Shown: positions 9,658 to 17,344 of the stretch, one piece after another
Layout of the letters: each line of letters begins with the position of its first letter
How positions within the stretch are numbered: the stretch's first letter is position 1
DNA from: a virus
Length of the DNA stretch: 32,763 nucleotides
Reading direction: 5' to 3' (one strand)
Virus record (IMG/VR): IMGVR_UViG_3300025645_000261
Coordinates: 1 to 32,763 of that record
Position numbers and translations under genes: made by a program
The notes under the pieces: generated by a model
Databases searched by the model: none
Told to the model about the DNA's origin: nothing
Seen by the model: only the letters and a program-made list of their open reading frames with translations

Positions 9658-9670
9658 AGGAGAAATAAAA

Positions 9671-10000
9671 ATGGCAGCAACATGGAACATTACAGAGTTA
9701 GAAAGAGAAACCACAAATCAAGGTGTAGTAGTTGTACATTGGAGAGTAAGTGACGAAGAAGTTGTTGGAGAAGGGGAAGAGGCCGTAACACATAGGGGTG
9801 CTAATTATAGTTCCACCAGTTTTACTCCTGATTCTTCGGCTGAGGGTTTTACAGAGTTCGATGCTCTAACTGAGGCTGATGTAGTTGCCTGGGTAAAAGC
9901 ATCCTTAGGAGAACAAGGAGTAGTAGAGGTTGAAAGCCATATTACAGCTCAAATTACAGAGTCAAAGATCCCTGCAACAGCAACGGGACTTCCTTGGTAA
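9671..10000 (+). CDS. Conserved small phage protein (109 aa), tail-gene neighbourhood
   Basis: Begins MAATWNITELERE and has strand-like segments (GVVVVHWRVSDEEVV) and an acidic middle. It ends ATATGLPW. The N-terminal pattern resembles a small family often found beside tail genes in marine phages (perhaps DUF7936; recalled, not searched). No catalytic motif is visible. The ATG has AAAGGAG upstream, and the gene is last in the rightward block, just before the terminator at 10017. It may be a virion or tail-assembly protein. Confidence 0.75.
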   Translation: MAATWNITELERETTNQGVVVVHWRVSDEEVVGEGEEAVTHRGANYSSTSFTPDSSAEGFTEFDALTEADVVAWVKASLGEQGVVEVESHITAQITESKIPATATGLPW

Positions 10001-10016
10001 GATTTTTCAAGGCAAT

Positions 10017-10044
10017 AAAAAAGGGACTTTACAGTCCCTTTTTT
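10017..10044. terminator. Bidirectional rho-independent terminator
   Basis: Six A, then GGGACT, loop TTAC, AGTCCC, then six T and more T-rich sequence. The 12-bp perfect stem works in both directions, since each strand ends in a U run. On the minus strand the loop reads GTAA, a GNRA-type tetraloop. It sits where the rightward tail block meets the leftward replication block, so it ends both. Confidence 0.95.
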
Positions 10045-10060
10045 ATTTTACTACTTAGCT

Positions 10061-10297
10061 TTAAACTACTTCGCCTTCAACAGGAGCTGGATCTTCCAAC
10101 TCCTCCTGTAATAGGGCTGTAAAACCTGTAATACCTACTTGAATCTGATCGAGACGAGCACGAGTTTGGTTTGCTTGAGCTTGCATATCTTGTACTTGTG
10201 ATACTAAGTACTTTGCTTTCTCAGAAAGATCGCTTACTTTATACTCTTTATCGTTCAAAGAGATGGTTTGTACTTCGTTTTCAGTTACTTCAGTCAT
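10061..10297 (-). CDS. Small coiled-coil protein (78 aa), unknown function
   Basis: Last gene of the leftward block, 15 nt after the reductase, with AAGGA upstream of its ATG. The product is acidic: a short beta-like N-terminus (VQTISLNDKEYKVSDLSEKAK) followed by a long helix (residues 30-65, Gln/Leu-rich: VSQVQDMQAQANQTRARLDQ) that should form a coiled coil. Similar small proteins of this layout are common in marine phages, sometimes listed as DUF6447-like (recalled, not searched). No enzymatic motif. Transcription would stop at the terminator at 10017-10044. Confidence 0.75.
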   Translation of the reverse strand: MTEVTENEVQTISLNDKEYKVSDLSEKAKYLVSQVQDMQAQANQTRARLDQIQVGITGFTALLQEELEDPAPVEGEVV

Positions 10298-10311
10298 TAT
10301 AATATCCTTTA

Positions 10312-12192
10312 TTATAGTATGTCACAGCCGCCGCCAACACAGGCAAGCTCTTGTGATCCGGTTGTGTTATCTTCTTTTTCAAATTGAGCTAAATCTTCCC
10401 AATTCACGTTTTGAGGCATTGCTGCCAACAATTCTTTGTACTTCTCTTCAGTAATATCTTCATATGGAGCTTGTTGATAAACATGATCGCTTGTTGGAAG
10501 TAAGCTAATTCCAGAACATAGATCAAAATTATCCCAAATCCACTGAGCTACTTGCAAGTACTCACTATCTGTATAGTATACAGTTACACTTGGTTTATGC
10601 TCACACCAGTGATTCTGATACGCTTTCCAAAGAGCCAACTGCTCCATAGCTCCTACTTCTTTCACACATGTACTAGACTCTGGCGCTTTAACCGGGAAGC
10701 TGAAGACTACAGAAGAGGGCGACATAACATCGTTCTCTACTGGGAATCCTGCTTGTTCCATATAGAGTGCAAGTGGGTCCTTTTTGTCTGAACGGACACG
10801 CCTAATGTAATGCTTGCTGAAACGAGGATGAATACCGGAAGCACTATCAACAAGCTGAGAAACGGTACCACTAGGCTTAACGCATGTAATAGCCACAGAC
10901 TGGTTAACACCAATTCTTTCAGCCCACTCTTTATTTGTTGCAATACTAACATCTCTCATCTCCTCTAGCCATGCCGCGAGTTCAGGGTTGTTAGCATCTC
11001 CTAAAATTGCGTGATCCATAATACCTGTTAAACTTACGCCAAGCAATGCTTCTTCTTCAGTGTTACGCTTCCAGCGCACCCGTAGATACCTAAAATCTGT
11101 CAGACTAGATTGCAAAGTACCAATAATGGTAGCTTTACGAACTTTTTCTTTCAGTGTTTCGAGTGTATCGTCTGCTCTTACTACTACCTCTGATAGATTA
11201 CAAAACTCATTACTACGAAGAATAATCTCAGAGCAAGGGTTAGTGCCAAAATCATGTGTAGCGTCTCTACGACCATTACGAGCTGCAACCTTTTGCGCGG
11301 CTACACGACTAAACAAGCCACGCTCTCCCGCTTTAGACTCGTACAAGTTTTTCATTTCATTAAGGTATGCTTCAAAGTCTGGCTTCTCAGTATATGCTAC
11401 TGAATTGTTAGCTAGACGACGCTGTCCTTGATCAACCCACCACTGTCCTGATTTAGCTTTAGACATTCGTTGATCAGAAAGATTTGACAGACTGATAAGA
11501 GCAGAACGACGTACACCGCCTACTACTACAATATCTGCAATCTTACAGCACACATCATGGCACTCAATACTCGTTAGTTTACGACCTGCAGCCTTCTGAA
11601 AGATACTTGCACAAAATTGAAAGAGATCTCGCAAAGGCTCAGGGCCGGAAGCACGACCACCAAAAGTTTTAAGTCTAGCACCTGCAGGACGTACTCGGCT
11701 CATGTCCCACTCAGGTAATTTACCTGCATAAAGCATAGCAATCAACTCACGGAAAGCACTCGCCCATCCTAGCTTACTATCACTTACTACAATAGTAGAG
11801 CTTGTTTTGTGGAAAGTTTCGGCTACTTCTGGTAGTTTGTTAATAAAATTACGTTCTACACTAAAACCTACTCCTGTTCCACACATCAACACATACATAA
11901 GCTCATCAAAAGCTCGTGGATGGTCAATATGTAAATAACTACAGTTAAAACCTGCTACGTTGTCACGCTTGAGGGCTTCGCCTGCTGTCATCATACATCT
12001 CATAGAGGGCATAACTTCCAGAGCATGAATAGCATTATAAATCTCTTCACCGCTCTCGTCGTCTAGTTGCTCTCTTTCTTTAAAAAAGTTTACATACCTG
12101 TGGCAAGTCTCTTCCCAAGTCTCTCTACGACCTTCATCTTCTAGCCAACGTGCATATCTACTTTTGTGTATAAAACTTTGATACTGATCCAT
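10312..12192 (-). CDS. Class II (B12-dependent) ribonucleotide reductase, monomeric type
   Basis: Reduces ribonucleotides, probably triphosphates, to deoxyribonucleotides with adenosylcobalamin, supplying dNTPs for replication. Visible residues fit the Lactobacillus leichmannii monomeric enzyme: Cys84 (NVAGFNCS), Asn318-Pro-Cys320-Ser-Glu322 (radical Cys and Glu), Cys331 eleven residues after Cys320 (the same 408/419 spacing), and the C-terminal shuttle pair Cys618-x4-Cys623 near the end (ACVGGGCDIL). At 626 residues it is about 110 shorter than the bacterial relative. It needs B12 from the host, as no cobalamin genes are in the window. No R2-like subunit is seen, as expected for class II. 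The ATG overlaps the stop of the exonuclease (TAATG), so the two are coupled. Confidence 0.93.
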   Translation of the reverse strand: MDQYQSFIHKSRYARWLEDEGRRETWEETCHRYVNFFKEREQLDDESGEEIYNAIHALEVMPSMRCMMTAGEALKRDNVAGFNCSYLHIDHPRAFDELMYVLMCGTGVGFSVERNFINKLPEVAETFHKTSSTIVVSDSKLGWASAFRELIAMLYAGKLPEWDMSRVRPAGARLKTFGGRASGPEPLRDLFQFCASIFQKAAGRKLTSIECHDVCCKIADIVVVGGVRRSALISLSNLSDQRMSKAKSGQWWVDQGQRRLANNSVAYTEKPDFEAYLNEMKNLYESKAGERGLFSRVAAQKVAARNGRRDATHDFGTNPCSEIILRSNEFCNLSEVVVRADDTLETLKEKVRKATIIGTLQSSLTDFRYLRVRWKRNTEEEALLGVSLTGIMDHAILGDANNPELAAWLEEMRDVSIATNKEWAERIGVNQSVAITCVKPSGTVSQLVDSASGIHPRFSKHYIRRVRSDKKDPLALYMEQAGFPVENDVMSPSSVVFSFPVKAPESSTCVKEVGAMEQLALWKAYQNHWCEHKPSVTVYYTDSEYLQVAQWIWDNFDLCSGISLLPTSDHVYQQAPYEDITEEKYKELLAAMPQNVNWEDLAQFEKEDNTTGSQELACVGGGCDIL

Positions 12193-13022
12193 TAAATCAT
12201 TTTCCTTTGTATTTCGAATATATTATCCGCGCCTATTGCGTCATCGCAATATGTAATTAAGTCCATTAACTCATAATTTTTTAGTAATACTTCAGCATTT
12301 GCGTTTAGCTCTTGTATGTACTTATACTTACCGTCTAATGGTATGTTGTCATATATAGTCATTGCATCGCCGTATTCTTTTATGAGCTGCTCTGCTCTCT
12401 TCGGGCCAATACCGTTAATACCTGGAACATTGTCACCTTTATCTCCTGTGAGACACTTGAAGGAGATATACTCTTCAGGTGTAACACCGTAGTGTTCGCT
12501 CCAGTTATTTATAGTAACTTCTTTTCGAGTAACGTAAGAAAATCTACTTACACCGTCTTGAATCAATAAGTCCCAATCTCGGTCACTTGACAGTAGCCAA
12601 ATGTCTTCTAAACCATACTCTTCTTTTTGCTTTACAAGGTGGGCAGCAAGATCATCTGCCTCTACACCTTTGTATCGAAGTACTGTATAGCTTTCTGCTA
12701 GTAGTTCTAAAGTTTCTTCATACTCATCAAAGAAATCTATAAATGCTTGCTTCTCTGCTTCTGTTTGTGTAGCGTACTTATCTTTTCGATTCTGTTTGTA
12801 CTCTGGCAATAAATCTTTGCGGTAGCTTGAAGAGCCCCAGTCTGCGGTGATAATAATCCTACCACATTTGTAAGAATTTGCTAGAGACTTAACTGTTTCT
12901 ACGTACTGCTCACGAAAATCAGATCTGCCCTGATGCTTCCATCGAAAAGCTAAGTTTAGTGCATCCACAATCAAAACAGTAGTATCTTTACCACCAATTG
13001 CTTCATTAAAATTAAAAGCCAC
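12192..13022 (-). CDS. FEN-type 5'-3' exonuclease
   Basis: Structure-specific 5' nuclease that probably removes RNA primers and flaps during replication, like the N-terminal domain of bacterial Pol I or T4 RNase H. Metal-binding acidic residues are in place: Asp20 (VDALNLAFR), Asp61 (TADWG), Glu121/Asp123/Asp124 (EADDLAAH), Asp147/Asp149 (SSDRDWD) and Asp194/Asp197 (TGDKGDNVPG), followed by the helix-hairpin-helix GINGIGPKRAEQLI. The length of 276 aa is normal for free-standing phage versions, and the family A polymerase in this window lacks this domain, so the two complement each other. It overlaps the resolvase-like gene by 11 nt and the reductase start by 1 nt. Confidence 0.93.
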   Translation of the reverse strand: MAFNFNEAIGGKDTTVLIVDALNLAFRWKHQGRSDFREQYVETVKSLANSYKCGRIIITADWGSSSYRKDLLPEYKQNRKDKYATQTEAEKQAFIDFFDEYEETLELLAESYTVLRYKGVEADDLAAHLVKQKEEYGLEDIWLLSSDRDWDLLIQDGVSRFSYVTRKEVTINNWSEHYGVTPEEYISFKCLTGDKGDNVPGINGIGPKRAEQLIKEYGDAMTIYDNIPLDGKYKYIQELNANAEVLLKNYELMDLITYCDDAIGADNIFEIQRKMI

Positions 13023-13458
13023 CTATCCACTCCGTCTTTTCAGATGCCAACCAAGTATCCATTAGTAATACGTAACAATTCAAAAATCTAATATACAGAT
13101 ATTCTTCTGTATTTTCTGGTTTATTCTCTGTTACTACAAATACCTTTGATCGGTCATATTTAAAAAATAGCATTGGCTTTTGATCGCCACCTGCTGCTTG
13201 TACTACAACTTTTTTCCACCATCTGATAAGATTATTTGTCTTTGGTTGTGTAAATATTTTATCAGTGAGGGCAGAGTCTTTGTAGTTCTTTACCTCTATA
13301 CAGTAATGATTTCTTTGATTAGGGACATATAAGTCCCCTTTCAGGTATTCAAGAGCGCCCGAGGCAGGTACTCTCTCAAACTTCAGGCCTGTAGCTTCTC
13401 TCAACATGTCCCTTACTAGGTACTCGCCCCTTGCTCCCTTCGCTCTTGAGTCTACCAT
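13012..13458 (-). CDS. PD-(D/E)XK nuclease, Holliday-junction-resolvase-like
   Basis: Probably cuts branched DNA made by recombination-dependent replication. The start KGARGEYLVRDML with Glu12, then KGDLYVP (Asp42), then CIEVKNYK (Glu55-x-Lys57) matches the E...GD...ExK core of the archaeal Hjc/VRR type of resolvase. Length 148 aa is typical. GAGG lies upstream of the chosen ATG. It follows the gp46/gp47 genes and overlaps the exonuclease, fitting a recombination operon. A restriction-like or VRR-NUC nuclease with another branched substrate is an alternative. Confidence 0.8.
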   Translation of the reverse strand: MVDSRAKGARGEYLVRDMLREATGLKFERVPASGALEYLKGDLYVPNQRNHYCIEVKNYKDSALTDKIFTQPKTNNLIRWWKKVVVQAAGGDQKPMLFFKYDRSKVFVVTENKPENTEEYLYIRFLNCYVLLMDTWLASEKTEWIGGF

Positions 13459-13549
13459 CTTCTTCCTCTGCTTCCTCTACGGATTCTGCTTTTATTTCTT
13501 TTTCTACTCTGATATGTCTCCACCACATTCTTCTGCGACCTGCACTCAT
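13376..13549 (-). CDS. Small charged protein (57 aa) overlapping the resolvase start
   Basis: ATG at 13549 lies two bases after the stop of the SbcC-like gene and five bases after a GGAG that spans that gene's last codons. The product begins MSAGRRRMWWRHIRVEKEIK, is strongly basic at first and then acidic (VEEAEEEDGR). The last 24 codons overlap the resolvase gene in another frame (13376-13458). The unique part (about 33 codons) fills an otherwise empty 93-nt gap with good translation signals, which supports it; the overlapping tail is less certain. No family recognised. Confidence 0.5.
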   Translation of the reverse strand: MSAGRRRMWWRHIRVEKEIKAESVEEAEEEDGRLKSEGSKGRVPSKGHVERSYRPEV

Positions 13550-13551
13550 TA

Positions 13552-15345
13552 CTACTCCAATACGCTGATGTTGCCATCCTTAACTACCTCGATTTTTTCT
13601 AGGAGAGGATGTGACCAGCCATGTGATACTATATAAGTATTTAAGTCTTCCCTCAGTAAAACCTCTACTAGCTTCTCTCTGCCTTGATCATCGAGTACGT
13701 TAGTAACTTCATCTAAAAACAGTATATTGATTTTAGACTTTGAAATACTACTCATTAGCTTTCTAATTGCTATCAAAGTAGCTGTGTTTACTCTTGCAAG
13801 CTCACCAGAAGAAAGAGCTAGAATGTCTACTACGTTACCGTTATCAGTAATCTCTACGTTAAGTTTATCATTTGAAACAACAAACTCCAGAGTGAAGCGG
13901 CCATCTGAGAGTTCTGCTAAGTACTCATTTGCCATTTCTTCTAGTTCACCGACTAAGTTTTCAATCTTATATGCTAATAATCCGTTCGTACTAAAGGACT
14001 TCTTTAACACAGTAAGATTAGACTCTAGCTTACTATTTTCTTCCAATTTGGAGCTGTATTCCTCAAATTGAGCAATAAACTCGTCTGTCTGTTCTTGAAT
14101 TACTTGTATACGAGTATTTAATCGTGTACGTCTTTCATTCTCTTCCGCATTTTCTTTCAGTTGTTTCTTTGCTGCTCGTAGTCTGTCCTGTACCGCAAAT
14201 AGTTCGCTTTCCAACTGTGCCTGATCAAGTATAGTAGAAGGAAGTTCCTGTGAGTACGCCCGCAGTAAATCTTCCCAATCCTTACGAGCTTTATTATTAC
14301 GCTCAAATTCAAGATTGTTTGCTTTAATTTGCTTAATCTTTGGGCCAATCGCCATAGCTTTAGCGTGAGCAGTATCTTTCTTAGCGCGCTCTACTTCAAT
14401 CATTGCTTTCTCTTCCGAAACATCAATAGATTGTTTACAAGTAGGACACTCATCAGAAATTCGTTCTAATTTATCCAAAGTTCGTTGAGCACCCGTAGCG
14501 ACTGCTTGCAAAGAGCCTAATTCTGACTGTAATTCGTCATAGGATTCATACTGTGTAATAGTAGAACCCTGGATAGATGCAATATCTATCTGCTCTAGCA
14601 TCTTTTTGTATTGATTATTGGTAGAGATTTTTTTATTTTTTTCGGAAATATTTTCAATTTCTATCGTCAAAGAGCTTAAAGACTTCTGATCTTCCGATGT
14701 ATCAATTTGTAAATCCAACATGGGTAGTATATTGGTATTACTCAATTTATTATCTTCTAACCACTTTTCAACTGTTGCAAGTTTCCCTGCTATCGTAGAA
14801 GATACTGATGTTACTTCCCTAGAGGCGCTTTTAAATATTTCAAACAACTCAACGTACTTCTCCAAGTGCAATAGATCAATAAGAAACTTCTTACGATTTG
14901 CATCGGTAGCAGTCAAGAACTGTAAGCTCGCATTAGTATTTTGATATACTAACTGCGAGAAGGTTTTAAAGTCTACTCCAAGAACTTCCTGTAAAGTTTT
15001 ATAGGTATTAGTAGCCGTATGGCTAGATATATCAGTACCATTCTTTTCCAGTTTTACTTTAATGTTTGTTTTTCTATTGATTGTAATTGCATACTTATCC
15101 TCATCTTTAGTAAAAGAAAGATAAATATTGTATCCGTCATTGATATAACGATTAGGAATGTCTGCTTTCTTAATACCTTTAGAGTTCTTGTTATACAGAG
15201 CTTCCTCAATAATTAACGGTATGGAGGACTTCCCCATACCGTTAGTGCCAAGGATTTGTGTAACAGTATTATCATCTAATTGTAATTCATTACCAGAACC
15301 ATAACTAAAGCAGTTATCCCATTTCAACGTTTGTAGTGTAATCAT
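13552..15345 (-). CDS. SbcC/Rad50-like ATPase (T4 gp46-like)
   Basis: SMC-type ATPase that with the SbcD-like partner processes DNA ends for recombination. Walker A GTNGMGKSS (residues 33-41), Q-loop region near residue 135 (SQLVYQN), long coiled coils at about 170-295 and 315-450, zinc hook Cys300-Pro-Thr-Cys303, ABC signature LSSGE (511-515), Walker B INILFLDE (539-546) and H-loop His575 (YIVSHGW). The length of 597 aa is short compared with cellular SbcC and close to phage gp46. The N-terminus overlaps the SbcD-like gene by 32 nt. The DNA encoding Walker A forms a perfect 11-bp inverted repeat (15214-15244). Confidence 0.95.
   Translation of the reverse strand: MITLQTLKWDNCFSYGSGNELQLDDNTVTQILGTNGMGKSSIPLIIEEALYNKNSKGIKKADIPNRYINDGYNIYLSFTKDEDKYAITINRKTNIKVKLEKNGTDISSHTATNTYKTLQEVLGVDFKTFSQLVYQNTNASLQFLTATDANRKKFLIDLLHLEKYVELFEIFKSASREVTSVSSTIAGKLATVEKWLEDNKLSNTNILPMLDLQIDTSEDQKSLSSLTIEIENISEKNKKISTNNQYKKMLEQIDIASIQGSTITQYESYDELQSELGSLQAVATGAQRTLDKLERISDECPTCKQSIDVSEEKAMIEVERAKKDTAHAKAMAIGPKIKQIKANNLEFERNNKARKDWEDLLRAYSQELPSTILDQAQLESELFAVQDRLRAAKKQLKENAEENERRTRLNTRIQVIQEQTDEFIAQFEEYSSKLEENSKLESNLTVLKKSFSTNGLLAYKIENLVGELEEMANEYLAELSDGRFTLEFVVSNDKLNVEITDNGNVVDILALSSGELARVNTATLIAIRKLMSSISKSKINILFLDEVTNVLDDQGREKLVEVLLREDLNTYIVSHGWSHPLLEKIEVVKDGNISVLE
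15214..15244. repeat. 11-bp perfect inverted repeat inside sbcC-like gene
   Basis: TAACGGTATGG, nine-base loop, CCATACCGTTA. It lies exactly in the codons for the Walker A loop (TNGMGKSSIPL), about 100 nt after the start. It could fold in the mRNA or extrude as a cruciform. A similar hairpin lies in the preceding sbcD-like gene at 16217-16242. Confidence 0.7.
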
Positions 15346-16273
15346 TGTATGTTCCTATGATGTCTGGTATTTTATCAGTATTAATTTCAAGTATGTAGGT
15401 TAAGTACTCTGCTAGCTCGTCTTGTACGGACATATCTTTATCCATTATCAAGGAGGCTTCTGACTTTCGTACTACTACTTTCTTATCTAGCAGCTCTGAG
15501 TTCTTTACGTTTGCTAAATCTTGTATGTCGCCTTCTACTTCGTATATCGTGTGATCAAAATCAGTAGGTAACATATCGGCTTCGTCTGTTACTGTCTTTC
15601 TTATAAGTTGTGGTAGATTAAATTCTTCCCACATCCAGCTCCAGTCTCTTTCGTTAATTAGCAAATATCCAGTTTTTACCTTGCTTCTATGAAAGGATGT
15701 GGTCATAGGACTGCCTGGATATACTATATTTTTTTGTGTGTTACTGTGAGAGTGCAAGTCTCCTGCAAACACAACAGGGAAGTCTTCAAACAAGTCTAAG
15801 TCAACTTCCGGTTTTACGTGCGGTGGTATCTCTCCTCGAACGTGAGTAAATAAAGGCTGCGTCGTATCAAAGTGATCAATGCTACCCTTCTTGTGTAGAT
15901 CTGCATAAGGCAGTATGCCATAGCCTAAATCTGCGTCAATGTAGGATATATCTACTACATTGATAAGAGGGTTAATATCTCTGGAAACTTGCTTTAGCTG
16001 AGTAAAGAATGTTTTGTTCTTCTTAGTAGCTTCATGGTTTCCATCATAGATAATTGTTGGAATCGTTACTCCACGAATAAATCTGAAGTAAAGTTCCAAC
16101 TCTTCCATATTCGGAAGACGATCAAAGAGATCGCCTCCGATTATGTGCATATTACATTCTTTTTCTAGTGCATACACTTGGTCAAAGAACATTTGATAAC
16201 GGTTTGTAGCCCACTTAACTGGGACATTTTTCTGTCCCAGTTTGATGTGCCAATCAGCCGTAAATAATATCAT
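15314..16273 (-). CDS. SbcD/Mre11-like nuclease (T4 gp47-like)
   Basis: Metallophosphoesterase-fold exo/endonuclease partner of the gp46-like ATPase. Metal ligands are visible in order: Asp7 and His9 (ADWHIK), Asp48 (GGDLFDR), Asn79-His80 (DGNHEA), His144 (FTHVRGE), and the final His-x-His at 174/176 (GDLHSHS). Length 319 aa is normal for phage gp47. Its 3' end overlaps the ATPase by 32 nt and its start overlaps the end of the ssDNA-binding protein by 4 nt (ATGA), so both are coupled. A perfect 10-bp hairpin lies in codons 11-19. Confidence 0.95.
   Translation of the reverse strand: MILFTADWHIKLGQKNVPVKWATNRYQMFFDQVYALEKECNMHIIGGDLFDRLPNMEELELYFRFIRGVTIPTIIYDGNHEATKKNKTFFTQLKQVSRDINPLINVVDISYIDADLGYGILPYADLHKKGSIDHFDTTQPLFTHVRGEIPPHVKPEVDLDLFEDFPVVFAGDLHSHSNTQKNIVYPGSPMTTSFHRSKVKTGYLLINERDWSWMWEEFNLPQLIRKTVTDEADMLPTDFDHTIYEVEGDIQDLANVKNSELLDKKVVVRKSEASLIMDKDMSVQDELAEYLTYILEINTDKIPDIIGTYNDYTTNVEMG
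16217..16242. repeat. 10-bp perfect inverted repeat inside sbcD-like gene
   Basis: AACTGGGACA, six-base loop, TGTCCCAGTT; 31 nt after the ATG of the sbcD-like gene and encoding KLGQKNVPVK. It has no U run, so it is not a normal terminator. An early-coding hairpin could slow translation or bind a protein. Confidence 0.7.
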
Positions 16274-16902
16274 CCTACGTTGAACTCAGCATCAAGTGCT
16301 TCGTCATCAGTCTCGTTACCATGGTTACGAACACGATCTAACAGCTCTTTCTGAGCGTCAGCAGTTGGACGAGGCATAACGTCATCCATAGACTTCAGAT
16401 CAGCAATAGAAGCAAGTTCGTCTTCGGTAAGAGCACGAGGCTTGCACTTCAATGCTTGGAGTTGGTACTCTACGTTGTAAGGTAGTGGGCCAGTCTTAAC
16501 ACGCTTGAAAGAAATATCCCAACCAGTGTTAACATCAGTAGGGTCACCTAAGTCTTCTGCTGCAGTGATGATTTGCTCCCACAACTTCTTTTTAAGGTTT
16601 GCTACTTTGACTTTGCCGTCGCTTGGGTCAATTACTTGACAAGCGTAGCTCCAGCCGCATTTCAGATCAGGATAGTACTCTCGTACCCAGTCTTGTTCTT
16701 TGTTATTGAATCGCTCAGAGTTTCTATCAAAAGATAGACACTCCATAGGAATGTTTTTGTCGTTCTCACCGTTAATCCAGTATACATAACGTGCAAGAAT
16801 GTCGCCAACTACGCGCATTTTGTTGTCACCGTCTTTGTACTGAAAAGTTGAGATTGAGGATTTTTGGGCTCCGCCCGTCTGCTTGTTAAATGATAATGCC
16901 AT
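16270..16902 (-). CDS. Probable single-stranded DNA-binding protein
   Basis: Likely coats ssDNA at the fork and in recombination, like T4 gp32. The evidence is indirect but consistent: basic, Lys/aromatic-rich middle (WVREYYPDLKCGWSYACQV, VANLKKKLWEQI, WDISFKRVKTGPLPYNVEY) suggesting an OB-fold, and a highly acidic C-terminal tail (NETDDEALDAEFNVG), the usual partner-binding tail of phage SSBs. It lies directly before the gp47/gp46 pair and after the helicase gene. It has no complete zinc motif, unlike T4 gp32. Start ATG overlaps the upstream stop by one base. Length 210 aa. Confidence 0.72.
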   Translation of the reverse strand: MALSFNKQTGGAQKSSISTFQYKDGDNKMRVVGDILARYVYWINGENDKNIPMECLSFDRNSERFNNKEQDWVREYYPDLKCGWSYACQVIDPSDGKVKVANLKKKLWEQIITAAEDLGDPTDVNTGWDISFKRVKTGPLPYNVEYQLQALKCKPRALTEDELASIADLKSMDDVMPRPTADAQKELLDRVRNHGNETDDEALDAEFNVG

Positions 16903-17303
16903 TAGTGTATAGTCTCCAGTGTGACTTCTTCATAGATTAACGTTATTTCGTCTTGTAGTACTATGAGTAGCCTGTTGTCTTTGATTTCGTCAAGAGGCAC
17001 AGGACAATGCAGTGCGTCTAACGTAGTTTTTTGTGTAGCTATATAGTCTGCCGTACTTCGTAAAGAAGCTAAGGCATAGTAAATAGCCAGTTCTTTTTGT
17101 GTATACTTATATGCGTGGTGTAAAAGAAATTCTCCATGTAAAAGAAAACTATCTCCCGTAAAGTCTTTACCGGAGTATTTATAAATAGGGTCAAACTTGT
17201 TGCGAGGTACTTGTTGCTTTATTAGCATTTCCATTATCGTGGTGCAAGTCGCAATATTCCCGTTTGCCGTATCAAAAACCTTTTTCCAATCAAATAAGAG
17301 CAT
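16902..17303 (-). CDS. Conserved phage protein of unknown function (133 aa)
   Basis: An upstream TTG (17333) gives a longer frame, but that TTG is the first half of the -35 box of a strong promoter, so it is not a credible start. ATG at 17303 gives MLLFDWKKVFDTANGN, which looks like the natural beginning. However, this ATG lies only one base after the -10 box, so transcripts from that promoter would begin inside the codon region; ATG 17234 (MEMLIKQ) is the next choice. The protein is mostly helical (AIYYALASLRSTADYIATQ), with no membrane segment or known motif. It heads the operon for SSB, gp47 and gp46, so a replication or recombination helper is possible. Start uncertain. Confidence 0.65.
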   Translation of the reverse strand: MLLFDWKKVFDTANGNIATCTTIMEMLIKQQVPRNKFDPIYKYSGKDFTGDSFLLHGEFLLHHAYKYTQKELAIYYALASLRSTADYIATQKTTLDALHCPVPLDEIKDNRLLIVLQDEITLIYEEVTLETIH

Positions 17304-17304
17304 A

Positions 17305-17333
17305 ATTATACTATCTTTTAACCAAGTTGTCAA
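17305..17333 (-). promoter_or_regulatory. Sigma-70 promoter P1 (consensus)
   Basis: On the minus strand: TTGACA (17328-17333), 17-nt spacer, TATAAT (17305-17310), a perfect match to both boxes. Upstream is an A-rich tract and AATAATTC. It should drive the SSB-gp47-gp46-resolvase-exonuclease-reductase genes. Its start site falls inside the annotated 5' end of the next ORF. Confidence 0.92.
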
Positions 17334-17344
17334 GAATTATTTTT

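Noticed and set aside
10298-10330. TATAAT-like sequence before the 78-residue coiled-coil gene as a promoter
   Set aside because: The TATAAT contains the two stop codons of the reductase (TAATAA), and no -35 box lies at a suitable distance.
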